Positions 29,396-39,396 of a stretch of 64,000 bases of DNA are shown piece by piece; the stretch's first letter is position 1; the number at the start of each line of letters is the position of its first letter. Made by a program: the position numbers and the translations under genes. Location: assembly GCF_021278985.1 (NCBI RefSeq), contig NZ_CP082833.1, positions 3,720,001 through 3,784,000 on the forward strand. The letters run 5' to 3'. The notes beneath the pieces were generated by a model. That model was not told the origin of the DNA and searched no databases. It saw only the letters and a list, made by a program, of their open reading frames with translations. The stretch comes from Citrobacter rodentium NBRC 105723 = DSM 16636. Its GTDB lineage: Bacteria; Pseudomonadota; Gammaproteobacteria; Enterobacterales; Enterobacteriaceae.

Positions 29396-30012
29396 GTCAG
29401 TTTTTTTATATCCATCCTGATAACCCGCAGCAGCGACTGATAAATCAGGCCGTTGAGATCGTGCGTAAAGGCGGAGTGATTGTCTATCCAACCGACTCCG
29501 GCTATGCGCTCGGTTGCAAAATTGAAGACAAAGGGGCGATGGAGCGCATTTGTCGTATTCGCCAGCTGCCGGACGGGCATAATTTCACCCTGATGTGTCG
29601 CGATTTGTCCGATCTGTCAACCTATTCGTTTGTTGACAACGTGGCGTTTCGTCTGATCAAAAACAACACGCCGGGCAACTACACTTTTATCCTGAAAGGC
29701 ACGAAAGAGGTGCCGCGCCGTTTGTTGCAGGAGAAGCGTAAAACTATCGGCCTGCGCGTGCCGTCAAATCCGATCGCGCTTGAGCTGCTGGCGGCGCTCG
29801 GCGAGCCGATGCTTTCAACCTCGCTGATGCTGCCGGGCAGCGAGTTTACCGAGTCCGATCCGGAGGAGATTAAAGATCGGCTGGAAAAACAGGTGGACCT
29901 GATTATCCACGGCGGCTACCTCGGCCAGCAGCCGACGACGGTTATTGATTTAACCGATGATTCGCCGGTAGTGCTGCGCGAAGGCGTGGGCGACGTTAAA
30001 CCTTTCTTATAA
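29392..30012 (+). CDS. yciO: YciO, Sua5/YrdC-family protein
   Basis: A 206-residue RNA-binding-fold protein of the Sua5/YciO/YrdC family. The family includes the enzymes making threonylcarbamoyl-AMP for tRNA t6A; YciO itself is a paralogue whose role is less clear. KGGVIVYPTDSGYALGCKIE and KTIGLRVPSNPIALELLAAL show the conserved nucleotide-binding region. Its ATG overlaps the rnm stop (ATGA). Length matches E. coli. Confidence 0.95.
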   Translation: MSQFFYIHPDNPQQRLINQAVEIVRKGGVIVYPTDSGYALGCKIEDKGAMERICRIRQLPDGHNFTLMCRDLSDLSTYSFVDNVAFRLIKNNTPGNYTFILKGTKEVPRRLLQEKRKTIGLRVPSNPIALELLAALGEPMLSTSLMLPGSEFTESDPEEIKDRLEKQVDLIIHGGYLGQQPTTVIDLTDDSPVVLREGVGDVKPFL

Positions 30013-30112
30013 GGACGCAACCCGCTATACTACGCGGCCTTAAAATGGCGCTGTAAAGCGCCGTTGATTCTCCTGTTCGACGCCTGTGAAGGCGACACCT
30101 GAAGGAAGCTCT

Positions 30113-30988
30113 ATGAGCGAAAAGTTACAAAAAGTGCTGGCGCGCGCCGGCCACGGTTCGCGCCGTGAAATCGAATCCATTATCGAAGCAGGCCGCGTCA
30201 GCGTTGACGGCAAAATCGCCAGGCTCGGCGACCGTGTTGAAGTGACGCCGGGCCTGAAGATCCGTATCGACGGGCATCTGATTTCGGTAAAAGAATCTGC
30301 GGAACAAATTTGTCGCGTGCTTGCGTACTATAAGCCGGAAGGCGAGCTGTGCACGCGTAACGACCCGGAAGGGCGTCCGACGGTGTTCGATCGCCTGCCT
30401 AAGCTGCGCGGCGCGCGCTGGATTGCCGTGGGTCGTCTGGACGTCAATACCTGCGGGCTGCTGCTGTTTACCACCGATGGCGAACTGGCTAACCGCCTGA
30501 TGCACCCGAGCCGCGAAGTGGAACGTGAATATGCGGTGCGCGTGTTTGGTCAGGTGGATGATGCGAAAATCCGCGACCTGAGCCGCGGCGTGCAGCTGGA
30601 AGATGGTCCGGCGGCGTTCAGAACCATCAAGTTCAGCGGCGGTGAAGGCATTAACCAGTGGTATAACGTCACCCTGACGGAAGGGCGCAACCGTGAAGTG
30701 CGCCGTCTGTGGGAAGCGGTGGGCGTCCAGGTAAGCCGCCTGATCCGCGTTCGCTACGGCGACATCCCGCTGCCGAAAGGCCTGCCGCGCGGCGGCTGGA
30801 CGGAGCTGGATCTGGCTAAAACCAACTACCTGCGTGAGCTGGTGGAGCTGCCGCCGGAAACCACCTCGAAAGTGGCGGTGGAGAAAGATCGTCGTCGGAT
30901 GAAGGCGAATCAGATCCGCCGTGCGGTGAAGCGTCATAGCCAGATGAGCGGCGGCCGCCGTTCCGGTGGACGTAACAACAACGGTTAG
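30113..30988 (+). CDS. rluB: RluB, 23S rRNA pseudouridine 2605 synthase
   Basis: A 291-residue RsuA-family pseudouridine synthase that modifies U2605 of 23S rRNA. An S4 RNA-binding domain occupies residues 1 to about 60 ([20 protein letters not shown]). The catalytic Asp is D110 in [14 protein letters not shown] basic C-terminal tail ([10 protein letters not shown]) follows. Start MSEKLQKV has GGAAG upstream. It is 100 bp downstream of yciO in the same direction. Confidence 0.97.
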   Translation: MSEKLQKVLARAGHGSRREIESIIEAGRVSVDGKIARLGDRVEVTPGLKIRIDGHLISVKESAEQICRVLAYYKPEGELCTRNDPEGRPTVFDRLPKLRGARWIAVGRLDVNTCGLLLFTTDGELANRLMHPSREVEREYAVRVFGQVDDAKIRDLSRGVQLEDGPAAFRTIKFSGGEGINQWYNVTLTEGRNREVRRLWEAVGVQVSRLIRVRYGDIPLPKGLPRGGWTELDLAKTNYLRELVELPPETTSKVAVEKDRRRMKANQIRRAVKRHSQMSGGRRSGGRNNNG

Positions 30989-30996
30989 TTGCGCCT

Positions 30997-31085
30997 CTTT
31001 GTGCCTGATGGCGCTGTGCTTATCGGGCCTGCATCCGGCTTTGTGCCTGATGGCGCTGTGCTTATCAGGCCTACACTCCGTTGAA
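30997..31085. repeat. REP/BIME repeats after rluB, with a 28-bp direct duplication
   Basis: A 28-base unit (CTTTGTGCCTGATGGCGCTG plus TGCTTATC) occurs at 30997-31024 and again at 31039-31066. It contains the enterobacterial REP core GCCTGATGGCGCTG...CTTATC(A/G)GGCCT. The pair lies between convergent rluB and btuR, the normal location for BIMEs, and probably stabilises 3' ends. Confidence 0.85.
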
Positions 31086-31114
31086 GCGATTATGCCGCCA
31101 TCGGGCAGAGAGTG

Positions 31115-31705
31115 TTAATAATCAATTCCCATCTGGGCTTTTACGCCCGCTTCGAAGGCATGTTTAACCGGACGCAGTTCGCTGACGGTATCGGCCAGTT
31201 CAAGAATATCCCGATGACAGCCGCGACCGGTGATAATCACCGTCTGCTGAGGCGGACGGCGGTTAAGCGCGTTAAGCACCTCTTCCAGCGGTAAATAGTC
31301 GTAGGCCACCATATAGGTCAGCTCATCGAGGATGACCATATCCAGCTGCGGATCGGCCAGCATTCGTTTGCCGTGCTCCCACACCGCCATACAGGCTGCG
31401 GTATCGGACTCGCGGTTTTGCGTCTCCCAGGTGAAGCCGGTCGCCATGACCTGAAATTCCACGCCGTGCGGCTCCAGCAGATTGCGTTCGCCGTTCGGCC
31501 AGGTTCCCTTAATAAACTGCACCACGCCGACTTTTTTACCGTGTCCGACGGCGCGGGTGGCGGTGCCGAAGGCCGCGGTGGTTTTCCCCTTACCGTTGCC
31601 GGTAAAAACGATGATAATGCCGCGTTCGTCCTGCGCTTCGGCCACGCGGGCGTCGACCCGCTCTTTAACCCGCTGCTGGCGCTGTTGATAACGTTCTTCA
31701 CTCAT
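31115..31705 (-). CDS. btuR: BtuR (CobO-type), cob(I)alamin adenosyltransferase
   Basis: A 196-residue enzyme transferring the adenosyl group of ATP to corrinoid cobalt, making adenosylcobalamin. The P-loop GNGKGKTT is at residues 36-43. MVILDELTYMVAYDYLPLEE and VIITGRGCHRDILELAD are typical. Start overlaps the stop of yciK (ATGA), so the two are translationally coupled. Length equals E. coli BtuR. Confidence 0.97.
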   Translation of the reverse strand: MSEERYQQRQQRVKERVDARVAEAQDERGIIIVFTGNGKGKTTAAFGTATRAVGHGKKVGVVQFIKGTWPNGERNLLEPHGVEFQVMATGFTWETQNRESDTAACMAVWEHGKRMLADPQLDMVILDELTYMVAYDYLPLEEVLNALNRRPPQQTVIITGRGCHRDILELADTVSELRPVKHAFEAGVKAQMGIDY

Positions 31706-32463
31706 TGGGCGATTCCTGGTTTACGGCCCGGCTGGGCGTCGAAAGTCATGCCGGTTTTACGTCGGCTGTCGTCGCCCATCAGCCACAGGTACAGCGGCAT
31801 AATATCGGCAGGGGTTTTGAGCTTATGCGGATCTTCCGTCGGGAAGGCGCTGGCGCGCATACCGGTGCGGGTTCCGCCCGGATTAATACAGTTAACGCGC
31901 AGGGGATGGTTCTGGTACTCATCGGCCAGCACCTGCATCATGCCTTCGGTGGCGAATTTGGAGACGGCATACGCGCCCCAGTTGGCGCGCCCCTGTCGGC
32001 CTACGCTGGAAGAGGTAAAGACCAGCGATCCGCAATCTGACTTCAGTAATAAAGGAAGCAGCGCCTGGGTGAGCATAAAGGTGGCGTTAACGTTGACCTG
32101 CATCACCTGTTGCCAGACCTGCGGATCCTGCTCGCTCATCGGGCGGATGTCGCCCAGCAGACCGGCATTGTGCAACACGCCGTCGAGACGGGGATAGTGT
32201 TCGCTGATGCGCTCCGCCAGCTGTCGGCAGTCGTCGGCGGTGCAGGTGAGCAGATCGAGCGTGAACCACTGCGGCTGTCTGCCCGTTTCCGTACTCATCG
32301 TTTCGGCGACGCGGCGCAGCTTCTCATCGTTGCGTCCGAGCAAAATGACGCTTGCGCCGAAGCGGGCGTAGGTCAGGGCGGCTTCGCGGCCTATGCCATC
32401 GCTGGCTCCGGTGACCAGGATAATGCGTCCCTGAAGAAGATCGTGTTTCGGTTGATAATGCAT
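31702..32463 (-). CDS. yciK: YciK, short-chain dehydrogenase/reductase
   Basis: A 253-residue SDR-family oxidoreductase; substrate not known. The NAD(P) motif TGASDGIG is at residues 18-25, the NAG motif is in LHNAGLLGD, the catalytic serine in FTSSSVGRQG, and YxxxK in WGAYAVSKFA. The C-terminus (DAQPGRKPGIAQ) matches E. coli. It is the first gene of a pair with btuR and is divergent from sohB. Confidence 0.95.
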   Translation of the reverse strand: MHYQPKHDLLQGRIILVTGASDGIGREAALTYARFGASVILLGRNDEKLRRVAETMSTETGRQPQWFTLDLLTCTADDCRQLAERISEHYPRLDGVLHNAGLLGDIRPMSEQDPQVWQQVMQVNVNATFMLTQALLPLLLKSDCGSLVFTSSSVGRQGRANWGAYAVSKFATEGMMQVLADEYQNHPLRVNCINPGGTRTGMRASAFPTEDPHKLKTPADIMPLYLWLMGDDSRRKTGMTFDAQPGRKPGIAQ

Positions 32464-32676
32464 GGCTACTCCCCGGCGACATGCGTGGCCGCTCTGCTTC
32501 TCGTTGACTTTTGGGGTTTATGCCTGAATCGCCGCGAGAATTCAATCGGCGAAGGGCGATAACGGCCTGAAATGAACGTTTTGTCATACTTTTCTACGCC
32601 GCGATATCCCGCGAGACGTTGCCTGACGCCTGTTGTACACTGAGCGCAGGCTAAGTTGTTAACCAAGGTGGGTCTT

Positions 32677-33723
32677 GTGGAATTGTTGTCTGAATACGGG
32701 CTGTTTTTAGCCAAAATCGTCACCGTTGTCGTGGCTATCGCCGCCATAGCCGTCATCATCGTGAACGCCGCCCAGCGTAAACGACAGCGTGGCGAACTGC
32801 GGGTGACTAACCTCAGCGAACAATATAAAGAGATGAAAGAGGAGCTGGCGACCTCGCTGCTCGACAGCCATCAGCAGAAACTCTGGCACAAAGCGCAAAA
32901 GAAAAAGCGCAGGCTGGAGGCGAAAGCGGCAAAAGCGAAGGCCAGACAGGCGGAAAACAGCGCAACGGACACCCCGCGCGTCTGGGTGCTGGATTTCAAA
33001 GGCAGTATGGACGCCCATGAGGTCAACGCATTGCGTGAAGAGGTCACCGCGGTGCTGGCGGTGGTAAAACCGCAGGATCAGGTGGTGGTGCGCCTGGAAA
33101 GCCCCGGCGGCGTGGTGCATGGCTATGGCCTGGCTGCCTCGCAGCTGCAGCGCCTGCGCGATAAAAATATCCCGCTGACGGTTGCCGTCGATAAGGTGGC
33201 GGCGAGCGGCGGCTATATGATGGCCTGCGTGGCGGATAAAATCGTCTCAGCGCCGTTTGCGATTATCGGTTCGATCGGCGTGGTCGCGCAGATCCCCAAC
33301 TTCAACCGTTTTCTGAAGGGAAAGGACATTGATATTGAGCTGCATACCGCTGGTCAGTACAAACGCACGCTCACCCTGCTGGGCGAGAACACCGAGGAAG
33401 GGCGACAGAAATTCCGCGAGGATTTAAACGAAACTCACCAGCTGTTTAAAGCGTTTGTCCATCGTATGCGCCCGAAGCTGGATATTGAAGTGGTCGCTAC
33501 CGGCGAGCACTGGTATGGTCAACAGGCGCTGGAGAAGGGGCTGATTGATGAAATTAACACCAGCGACGAGGTGATCCTGAACCTGATGGACGGACGCGAA
33601 GTGCTGAATGTGCGCTACTTACAGCGTAAGAAGCTGATGGACCGCTTCACCGGCAGCGCGGCGGAAAGCGCCGATCGCTTACTGTTGCGCTGGTGGCAGC
33701 GGGGACAAAAACCTTTGATGTAA
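32677..33723 (+). CDS. sohB: SohB, S49-family inner-membrane serine peptidase
   Basis: A 348-residue membrane-anchored peptidase related to SppA; a multicopy suppressor of htrA (degP) in E. coli. An N-terminal membrane helix (about 5-30) is followed by a charged lysine-rich coiled segment (KAQKKKRRLEAKAAKAKAR), then the S49 domain with RLESPGGVVHG and the serine-containing VDKVAASGGYMMACVADKI. The start is GTG 32677 (AAGGTGG six bases upstream), matching E. coli; an upstream TTG would add seven residues. Confidence 0.95.
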   Translation: MELLSEYGLFLAKIVTVVVAIAAIAVIIVNAAQRKRQRGELRVTNLSEQYKEMKEELATSLLDSHQQKLWHKAQKKKRRLEAKAAKAKARQAENSATDTPRVWVLDFKGSMDAHEVNALREEVTAVLAVVKPQDQVVVRLESPGGVVHGYGLAASQLQRLRDKNIPLTVAVDKVAASGGYMMACVADKIVSAPFAIIGSIGVVAQIPNFNRFLKGKDIDIELHTAGQYKRTLTLLGENTEEGRQKFREDLNETHQLFKAFVHRMRPKLDIEVVATGEHWYGQQALEKGLIDEINTSDEVILNLMDGREVLNVRYLQRKKLMDRFTGSAAESADRLLLRWWQRGQKPLM

Positions 33724-33731
33724 ACGCGACA

Positions 33732-33765
33732 GGCCGGATAAGCGCAGCTCACGGCGCCATCCGGC
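33732..33765. repeat. REP element between sohB and yciN
   Basis: GCCGGATAAGCGCAG and CGGCGCCATCCGGC form the two arms of a REP-type imperfect palindrome between convergent genes. Confidence 0.75.
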
Positions 33766-33780
33766 ACTACACCGCCTGCG

Positions 33781-34032
33781 TTAATCAATCAGGTGATACT
33801 TTTCGGAAAGCACATGCGCCAGATGTTTAAACATATTAAATACGGCGGTGCTTTTCGCCGTTGGCAGACCCTGTTCGTCTAAAAAGTAATCACCGCTGAA
33901 GACCAGCACGCCATTGCGCTGCGTAACGCCGGTGGCTTCAATTCCCGCCAGCGTGTCCTCATGCTCACGAATGATTTTGTTCGCCTCTTTTAACAGCGTT
34001 TCGCGATCGATAGGTTGCGTCTCTTTTTGCAT
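33781..34032 (-). CDS. yciN: YciN, small conserved protein
   Basis: An 83-residue cytoplasmic protein of unknown function conserved in enterics, starting [20 protein letters not shown] and ending [11 protein letters not shown]. Length equals E. coli YciN. AAGGAG lies upstream of start 34032. It is transcribed divergently from topA. Confidence 0.94.
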   Translation of the reverse strand: MQKETQPIDRETLLKEANKIIREHEDTLAGIEATGVTQRNGVLVFSGDYFLDEQGLPTAKSTAVFNMFKHLAHVLSEKYHLID

Positions 34033-34427
34033 TTTTTACTCCTTAAACAAGAACATTAGTCTACGCCGGGCGTCGCTAATGGGCAAATATTCCCTCATCG
34101 CCGACAGGGGCATGTCAACCTTCGCTTACTGGCAAGTTTTAGTTTTGCATGCTAATAAAGTTGCGTAACGAATTTTATCAGGTACAGTGTGACGCTTTCG
34201 TCAATCTGGCAACAGAATTGCTTGACATTCGACCGAAATTCCGTCGTGCTATAGCGCTTGTGTGCGAAAAAACCTGTTAACTCAGTCACCTGACTATTTA
34301 GTACACAGAGTCAGAACAAGGGGTTGATATCCGCAGACGCAGAGACCATATGCATGTCTCGTCGCCGGTGGAAGGTGAATCAACGTGCGACGCATTCCTG
34401 GAAGAATCAAATTAGGTAAAGGTGAAT
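34033..34427 (+). promoter_or_regulatory. yciN-topA divergent region with the topA leader
   Basis: This 395-bp region holds the yciN promoter and the topA promoters. E. coli topA has several supercoiling- and heat-responsive promoters here (established). CTTGACA at 34222-34228 and TATAGC near 34250 are promoter-like, but their spacing is not canonical, so I do not assign start sites. AGGTG before the topA ATG is the ribosome site. No small gene is visible. Confidence 0.45.
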
Positions 34428-37025
34428 ATGGGTAAAGCTCTTGTCATCGTTGAGTCCCCGGCAAAAGCCAAAACGATCAACAAGTATCTGGGTAGCGACT
34501 ACGTGGTTAAGTCCAGCGTCGGTCATATCCGTGATTTGCCGACCAGTGGCTCAGCAGCTAAAAAGAGCGCCGACTCTACCTCCACCAAAACGGCTAAGAA
34601 GCCTAAAAAGGATGAACGTGGCGCGCTCGTCAACCGTATGGGCGTCGACCCGTGGCATAACTGGGACGCACATTACGAAGTGCTGCCCGGTAAAGAGAAG
34701 GTCGTCTCTGAACTGAAACAACTGGCTGAAAAAGCCGACCACATCTATCTCGCAACCGACCTTGACCGCGAAGGGGAAGCCATTGCCTGGCACCTGCGGG
34801 AAGTGATCGGCGGGGATGACGCGCGCTACAGCCGCGTGGTGTTTAACGAAATTACCAAAAATGCGATTCGCCAGGCGTTTGAGAAGCCGGGCGAACTGAA
34901 TATCGACCGGGTAAATGCCCAGCAGGCGCGCCGCTTTATGGACCGCGTGGTGGGCTACATGGTATCTCCGCTGCTGTGGAAAAAAATCGCCCGCGGCCTG
35001 TCCGCTGGTCGCGTGCAGTCGGTCGCGGTGCGTCTGGTGGTCGAACGCGAACGCGAGATTAAAGCGTTTGTTCCGGAAGAGTTCTGGGAGATCGACGCTA
35101 ATACCACTACGCCTTCCGGGGACGCGCTGCCGTTGCAGGTGACCCACCAGAACGACAAACCGTTCCGGCCGGTTAACCGCGAGCAGACTCAGGCGGCAGT
35201 CAGCCTGCTGGAGAAAGCGCGTTACACGGTTCTTGAGCGTGAAGATAAACCCACCAGCAGCAAGCCTGGCGCGCCGTTTATCACCTCCACGCTGCAACAG
35301 GCGGCGAGCACGCGTCTGGGCTTCGGGGTGAAGAAAACCATGATGATGGCGCAGCGCTTGTATGAAGCGGGCTACATCACCTACATGCGTACCGACTCCA
35401 CTAACCTGAGTCAGGATGCGGTCAACATGGTTCGCGGTTATATCAGCGACAGCTTCGGCAAAAAATATCTGCCGGACAGCCCGAACCAGTACGCCAGCAA
35501 AGAAAACTCGCAGGAAGCGCACGAAGCGATTCGTCCTTCTGACGTCACCGTGTTGGCGGAAACGCTGAAGGATATGGAAGCCGATGCGCAGAAGCTGTAT
35601 CAGCTGATCTGGCGCCAGTTTGTCGCCTGTCAGATGACGCCAGCCCAGTACGACTCCACCACGCTGACCGTGGGCGCCGGCGATTTCCGCCTGAAAGCGC
35701 GTGGCCGTATTCTGCGCTTCGACGGCTGGACGAAAGTGATGCCTGCGCTGCGTAAAGGCGACGAAGATCGTACGCTGCCAGCGGTGAACAAAGGCGATGC
35801 GCTGACGCTTGTCGAACTGATTCCGGCGCAGCACTTCACCAAACCGCCGGCGCGTTTTAGCGAAGCCTCGCTGGTCAAAGAGCTGGAAAAACGCGGCATT
35901 GGTCGTCCTTCGACCTACGCGTCGATCATTTCCACCATTCAGGATCGCGGCTATGTGCGGGTGGAAAACCGCCGCTTCTACGCCGAGAAAATGGGTGAAA
36001 TCGTCACCGACAGGCTGGAAGAGAACTTCCGCGAGCTGATGAACTACGATTTTACCGCCCAGATGGAAGACAGCCTCGATCAGGTCGCCAACCACGAAGC
36101 GGAATGGAAAGCGGTGCTCGACAACTTCTTCAGCGATTTTACCCAGCAGTTAGACAAGGCTGAGCAGGATCCGGAAGAGGGCGGAATGCGCCCGAACCAG
36201 ATGGTGTTAACCAGCATCGACTGTCCGACCTGCGGTCGCAAAATGGGGATTCGTACCGCCAGCACCGGCGTGTTCCTCGGCTGCTCCGGCTATGCGCTGT
36301 CGCCGAAAGAGCGCTGCAAAACCACCATCAACCTGGTGCCGGAAAACGAAGTTCTCAACGTGCTGGAAGGCGACGACGCAGAGACTAACGCCCTGCGCGC
36401 GAAGCGCCGCTGTAAGAAATGCGGCACGGCGATGGACAGCTACCTGATCGATCCGAAGCGCAAGCTGCACGTCTGCGGTAACAATCCGACCTGCGACGGC
36501 TACGAGATTGAAGAAGGCGAATTCCGCATTAAGGGCTATGACGGGCCGATCGTGGAATGCGAAAAATGCGGTTCCGAGATGCACCTGAAGATGGGACGTT
36601 TTGGTAAGTACATGGCGTGCACCAACGACGAGTGTAAGAACACGCGTAAGATTCTGCGCAATGGCGAAGTTGCGCCGCCGAAAGAAGATCCGGTTCCGCT
36701 GCCAGAGCTGCCGTGCGAAAAATCGGATGCTTATTTTGTGCTACGTGACGGTGCGGCTGGCGTTTTCCTCGCCGCCAACACCTTCCCGAAATCCCGCGAA
36801 ACGCGCGCGCCGCTGGTGGAAGAGTTATATCGCTTCCGCGATCGCCTGCCGGAAAAACTGCGCTATCTGGCCGACGCGCCGCAGCAGGATCCGGAAGGCA
36901 ACAAAACGCTGGTGCGGTTCAGCCGTAAGACCAAACAGCAGTATGTTGCTGCGGAAAAAGACGGGAAAGCGACCGGCTGGTCTGCGTTTTACGTCGACGG
37001 TAAGTGGGTCGAAGGGAAGAAGTAA
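34428..37025 (+). CDS. topA: TopA, DNA topoisomerase I
   Basis: An 865-residue type IA topoisomerase that relaxes negative supercoils. The TOPRIM acidic triad is D111, D113, E115 ([10 protein letters not shown]), and the nucleophile is Y319 in ITYMRTDST. The C-terminal part carries zinc-ribbon cysteine clusters (CPTCGRK ... [17 protein letters not shown] ... CGNNPTC; CEKCG ... CTNDEC) and then zinc-less ribbon-like domains. Length is identical to E. coli. Start [10 protein letters not shown] is preferred over an in-frame start two codons upstream because of AGGTG spacing. Confidence 0.98.
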   Translation: MGKALVIVESPAKAKTINKYLGSDYVVKSSVGHIRDLPTSGSAAKKSADSTSTKTAKKPKKDERGALVNRMGVDPWHNWDAHYEVLPGKEKVVSELKQLAEKADHIYLATDLDREGEAIAWHLREVIGGDDARYSRVVFNEITKNAIRQAFEKPGELNIDRVNAQQARRFMDRVVGYMVSPLLWKKIARGLSAGRVQSVAVRLVVEREREIKAFVPEEFWEIDANTTTPSGDALPLQVTHQNDKPFRPVNREQTQAAVSLLEKARYTVLEREDKPTSSKPGAPFITSTLQQAASTRLGFGVKKTMMMAQRLYEAGYITYMRTDSTNLSQDAVNMVRGYISDSFGKKYLPDSPNQYASKENSQEAHEAIRPSDVTVLAETLKDMEADAQKLYQLIWRQFVACQMTPAQYDSTTLTVGAGDFRLKARGRILRFDGWTKVMPALRKGDEDRTLPAVNKGDALTLVELIPAQHFTKPPARFSEASLVKELEKRGIGRPSTYASIISTIQDRGYVRVENRRFYAEKMGEIVTDRLEENFRELMNYDFTAQMEDSLDQVANHEAEWKAVLDNFFSDFTQQLDKAEQDPEEGGMRPNQMVLTSIDCPTCGRKMGIRTASTGVFLGCSGYALSPKERCKTTINLVPENEVLNVLEGDDAETNALRAKRRCKKCGTAMDSYLIDPKRKLHVCGNNPTCDGYEIEEGEFRIKGYDGPIVECEKCGSEMHLKMGRFGKYMACTNDECKNTRKILRNGEVAPPKEDPVPLPELPCEKSDAYFVLRDGAAGVFLAANTFPKSRETRAPLVEELYRFRDRLPEKLRYLADAPQQDPEGNKTLVRFSRKTKQQYVAAEKDGKATGWSAFYVDGKWVEGKK

Positions 37026-37141
37026 CGCTTTTCAGGACGCTTCCTGCCGCCAACGGGTTAACGACCCGCTGGCGCTTACCGGGCCATTATACCAGGGCGG
37101 ATAAGCTACAGCCGCCCTCCGGCACAATAAATCCCCTTATT

Positions 37142-37168
37142 CAGAGCCGCAGTCGCGGCTCTGTTTTT
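37142..37168 (+). terminator. topA terminator
   Basis: CAGAGCCGC (37142-37150) pairs with GCGGCTCTG (37155-37163) across AGTC and is followed by TTTTTATT. A degenerate REP-like sequence (GGGCGGATAAGC...CCGCCCTCCGGC) precedes it at about 37094-37125. Confidence 0.88.
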
Positions 37169-37311
37169 ATTCCTGCCTTATTAATTTTTCTCCTTATCTA
37201 TACACAACCGATATAAGTGATATAGTGGTTATAGTTAACGACTTTTTTATTATTAAATCGTATTAGCAGCGCGTCGCCGCCTGCGTATAAACGATGACCT
37301 GATGGCGCTAA

Positions 37312-38301
<990 letters not shown>

Positions 38302-38316
38302 TTCATACCAATATAG

Positions 38317-38356
38317 CTTCCGGTATCTTTATCCCCTGTAAGAAACCGGAAGTTTT
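38317..38356 (+). terminator. Probable cysB terminator
   Basis: CTTCCGGT (38317-38324) pairs with ACCGGAAG (38345-38352), followed by TTTT. The loop is long (20 bases), so strength is uncertain. Confidence 0.6.
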
Positions 38357-38363
38357 AATTAAG

Positions 38364-38462
38364 TCACAATTTTTCGTTAGCCAGACTTCCCAATAAAATT
38401 AACCCTACTGCAATCAGGGTGAATCCGCCGTAAAGTAGCGTCTGAATAGCCGTCCCGCAAAT
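38364..38462 (-). CDS. Candidate small membrane peptide opposite the cysB 3' flank
   Basis: A 32-codon minus-strand frame reading CGTAIQTLLYGGFTLIAVGL then ILLGSLANEKL before TGA. It would form one membrane helix with a charged C-terminus. There is no ATG, GTG or TTG at its head: the only plausible initiator is ATT (38460-38462), with GAG about eight bases upstream, and a stop lies just before. The strikingly protein-like helix suggests a real or recently decayed small protein. It could also be a degenerate fragment of the multidrug or YnfA type, or chance. Confidence 0.3.
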   Translation of the reverse strand: MCGTAIQTLLYGGFTLIAVGLILLGSLANEKL

Positions 38463-38625
38463 GCCGTTTTCTCATTATTTATTTTTGATCAAAAGATTGA
38501 ATTATTCACTGCCGACGATTCGTAAATTCGCTGGATTTTTGACTAGAATTTCATTAGGATTTGTCTCATCTGATGATTAATTGTACCGATTGTTTGGTGC
38601 TGAAATGCTAAGTGAAGTCGATTGT

Positions 38626-38766
38626 ATGAGGTCAGCAATGCCGTCTGAAAACCAGGAACCGCGTCGCGACCCTGAGCTTAAACGCAAAGCATGGCTGGCG
38701 GTATTTCTGGGTTCCGCGCTGTTCTGGCTGATCGTGGCGCTGGTGGCGTGGAATGTTTGGGGGTAA
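38626..38766 (+). CDS. ymiA: YmiA, small single-helix membrane protein
   Basis: A 46-residue protein with a charged N-terminal half (SENQEPRRDPELKRKAW) and one C-terminal membrane helix (LAVFLGSALFWLIVALVAW). It matches E. coli YmiA in length and sequence. The start ATG 38626 is chosen to match; an extension to 38581 lacks a ribosome site. yciX begins two bases after its stop, so they are an operon. Confidence 0.88.
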   Translation: MRSAMPSENQEPRRDPELKRKAWLAVFLGSALFWLIVALVAWNVWG

Positions 38767-38768
38767 AA

Positions 38769-38936
38769 ATGGCTGTTCACCCACAGCAGCGGGTTTCGTT
38801 ACCTACATGTCAGTCTCATGACAGCGTGCGAAAAACAAAAAGCGTGCGTGAGACGGTGCCTGATAGCTGGAAACTGACCCGTCAGCAGCAGGCATTTATT
38901 GATTCCTTCAGCGAAGAAGATAAAAAGAAACAATAA
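38769..38936 (+). CDS. yciX: YciX, small basic protein
   Basis: A 55-residue hydrophilic, positively charged protein (MAVHPQQRVSLPTCQSHDSV ... SEEDKKKQ) of unknown function, matching E. coli YciX. It directly follows ymiA and precedes a third small gene on the same strand. Confidence 0.88.
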   Translation: MAVHPQQRVSLPTCQSHDSVRKTKSVRETVPDSWKLTRQQQAFIDSFSEEDKKKQ

Positions 38937-39051
38937 TCGACACCCCTCTTTGCGCGCATTTTTATACGCGCGATCGCTTTACTGATACACCACAGCAATA
39001 AAACGTTGAGACTGTTCAACACAGGTATTAAACAAAAAGTCGGTGTAGCCT

Positions 39052-39147
39052 ATGATTACTGCAAATATGAAATACTGGTCGTGGATGGGGGCGTTCTCAC
39101 TTTCGCTGCTCTTCTGGGCTGAACTTATCTGGGTTATCGCCAGGTAA
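39052..39147 (+). CDS. ymiC: YmiC-like 31-residue membrane peptide
   Basis: A 31-codon frame, MITANMKYWSWMGAFSLSLL followed by FWAELIWVIAR: one tryptophan-rich membrane helix. It corresponds to a small protein gene between yciX and acnA in E. coli that I recall as ymiC; the name is held with moderate confidence. A strong terminator lies 80 bp downstream, closing the ymiA-yciX-ymiC cluster before the acnA promoter. Confidence 0.65.
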   Translation: MITANMKYWSWMGAFSLSLLFWAELIWVIAR

Positions 39148-39227
39148 TATCCTCGTTCTGTCGGATGACGGCGCAAACCCCGCTCCGTCTGCTCAGCGAA
39201 ACATCGTCAGTTGCTTCTGCTCTTACC

Positions 39228-39257
39228 AGACCTCGCTACGGCGAGGTTTTGTTTTTC
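39228..39257 (+). terminator. Terminator of the ymiA-yciX small-gene cluster
   Basis: ACCTCGC (39230-39236) pairs with GCGAGGT (39241-39247) across TACG, followed by TTTTGTTTTT. It separates the small genes from acnA, whose promoter region is in the next 140 bases. Confidence 0.88.
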
Positions 39258-39396
39258 TTTCCTGCGTCTTTTCTGCAAGGTTTTTCCTCTTTTATCAATT
39301 TGGGTTGTTATCAAAACGTTACAGCTTGTTTGTGTTATCTTTAATATTCACCCTGAGGAGATCAGGGCATCGCAACCCTGTCATTAAGGAGGAGCT

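Noticed and set aside
31373..32197. Plus-strand frame across btuR and yciK
   Set aside because: Spans two well-supported minus-strand genes in antisense; the overlap argues against it.
34551..36095. Minus-strand frame of over 500 codons in topA
   Set aside because: Antisense shadow of topA with no start context and no protein-like motifs.
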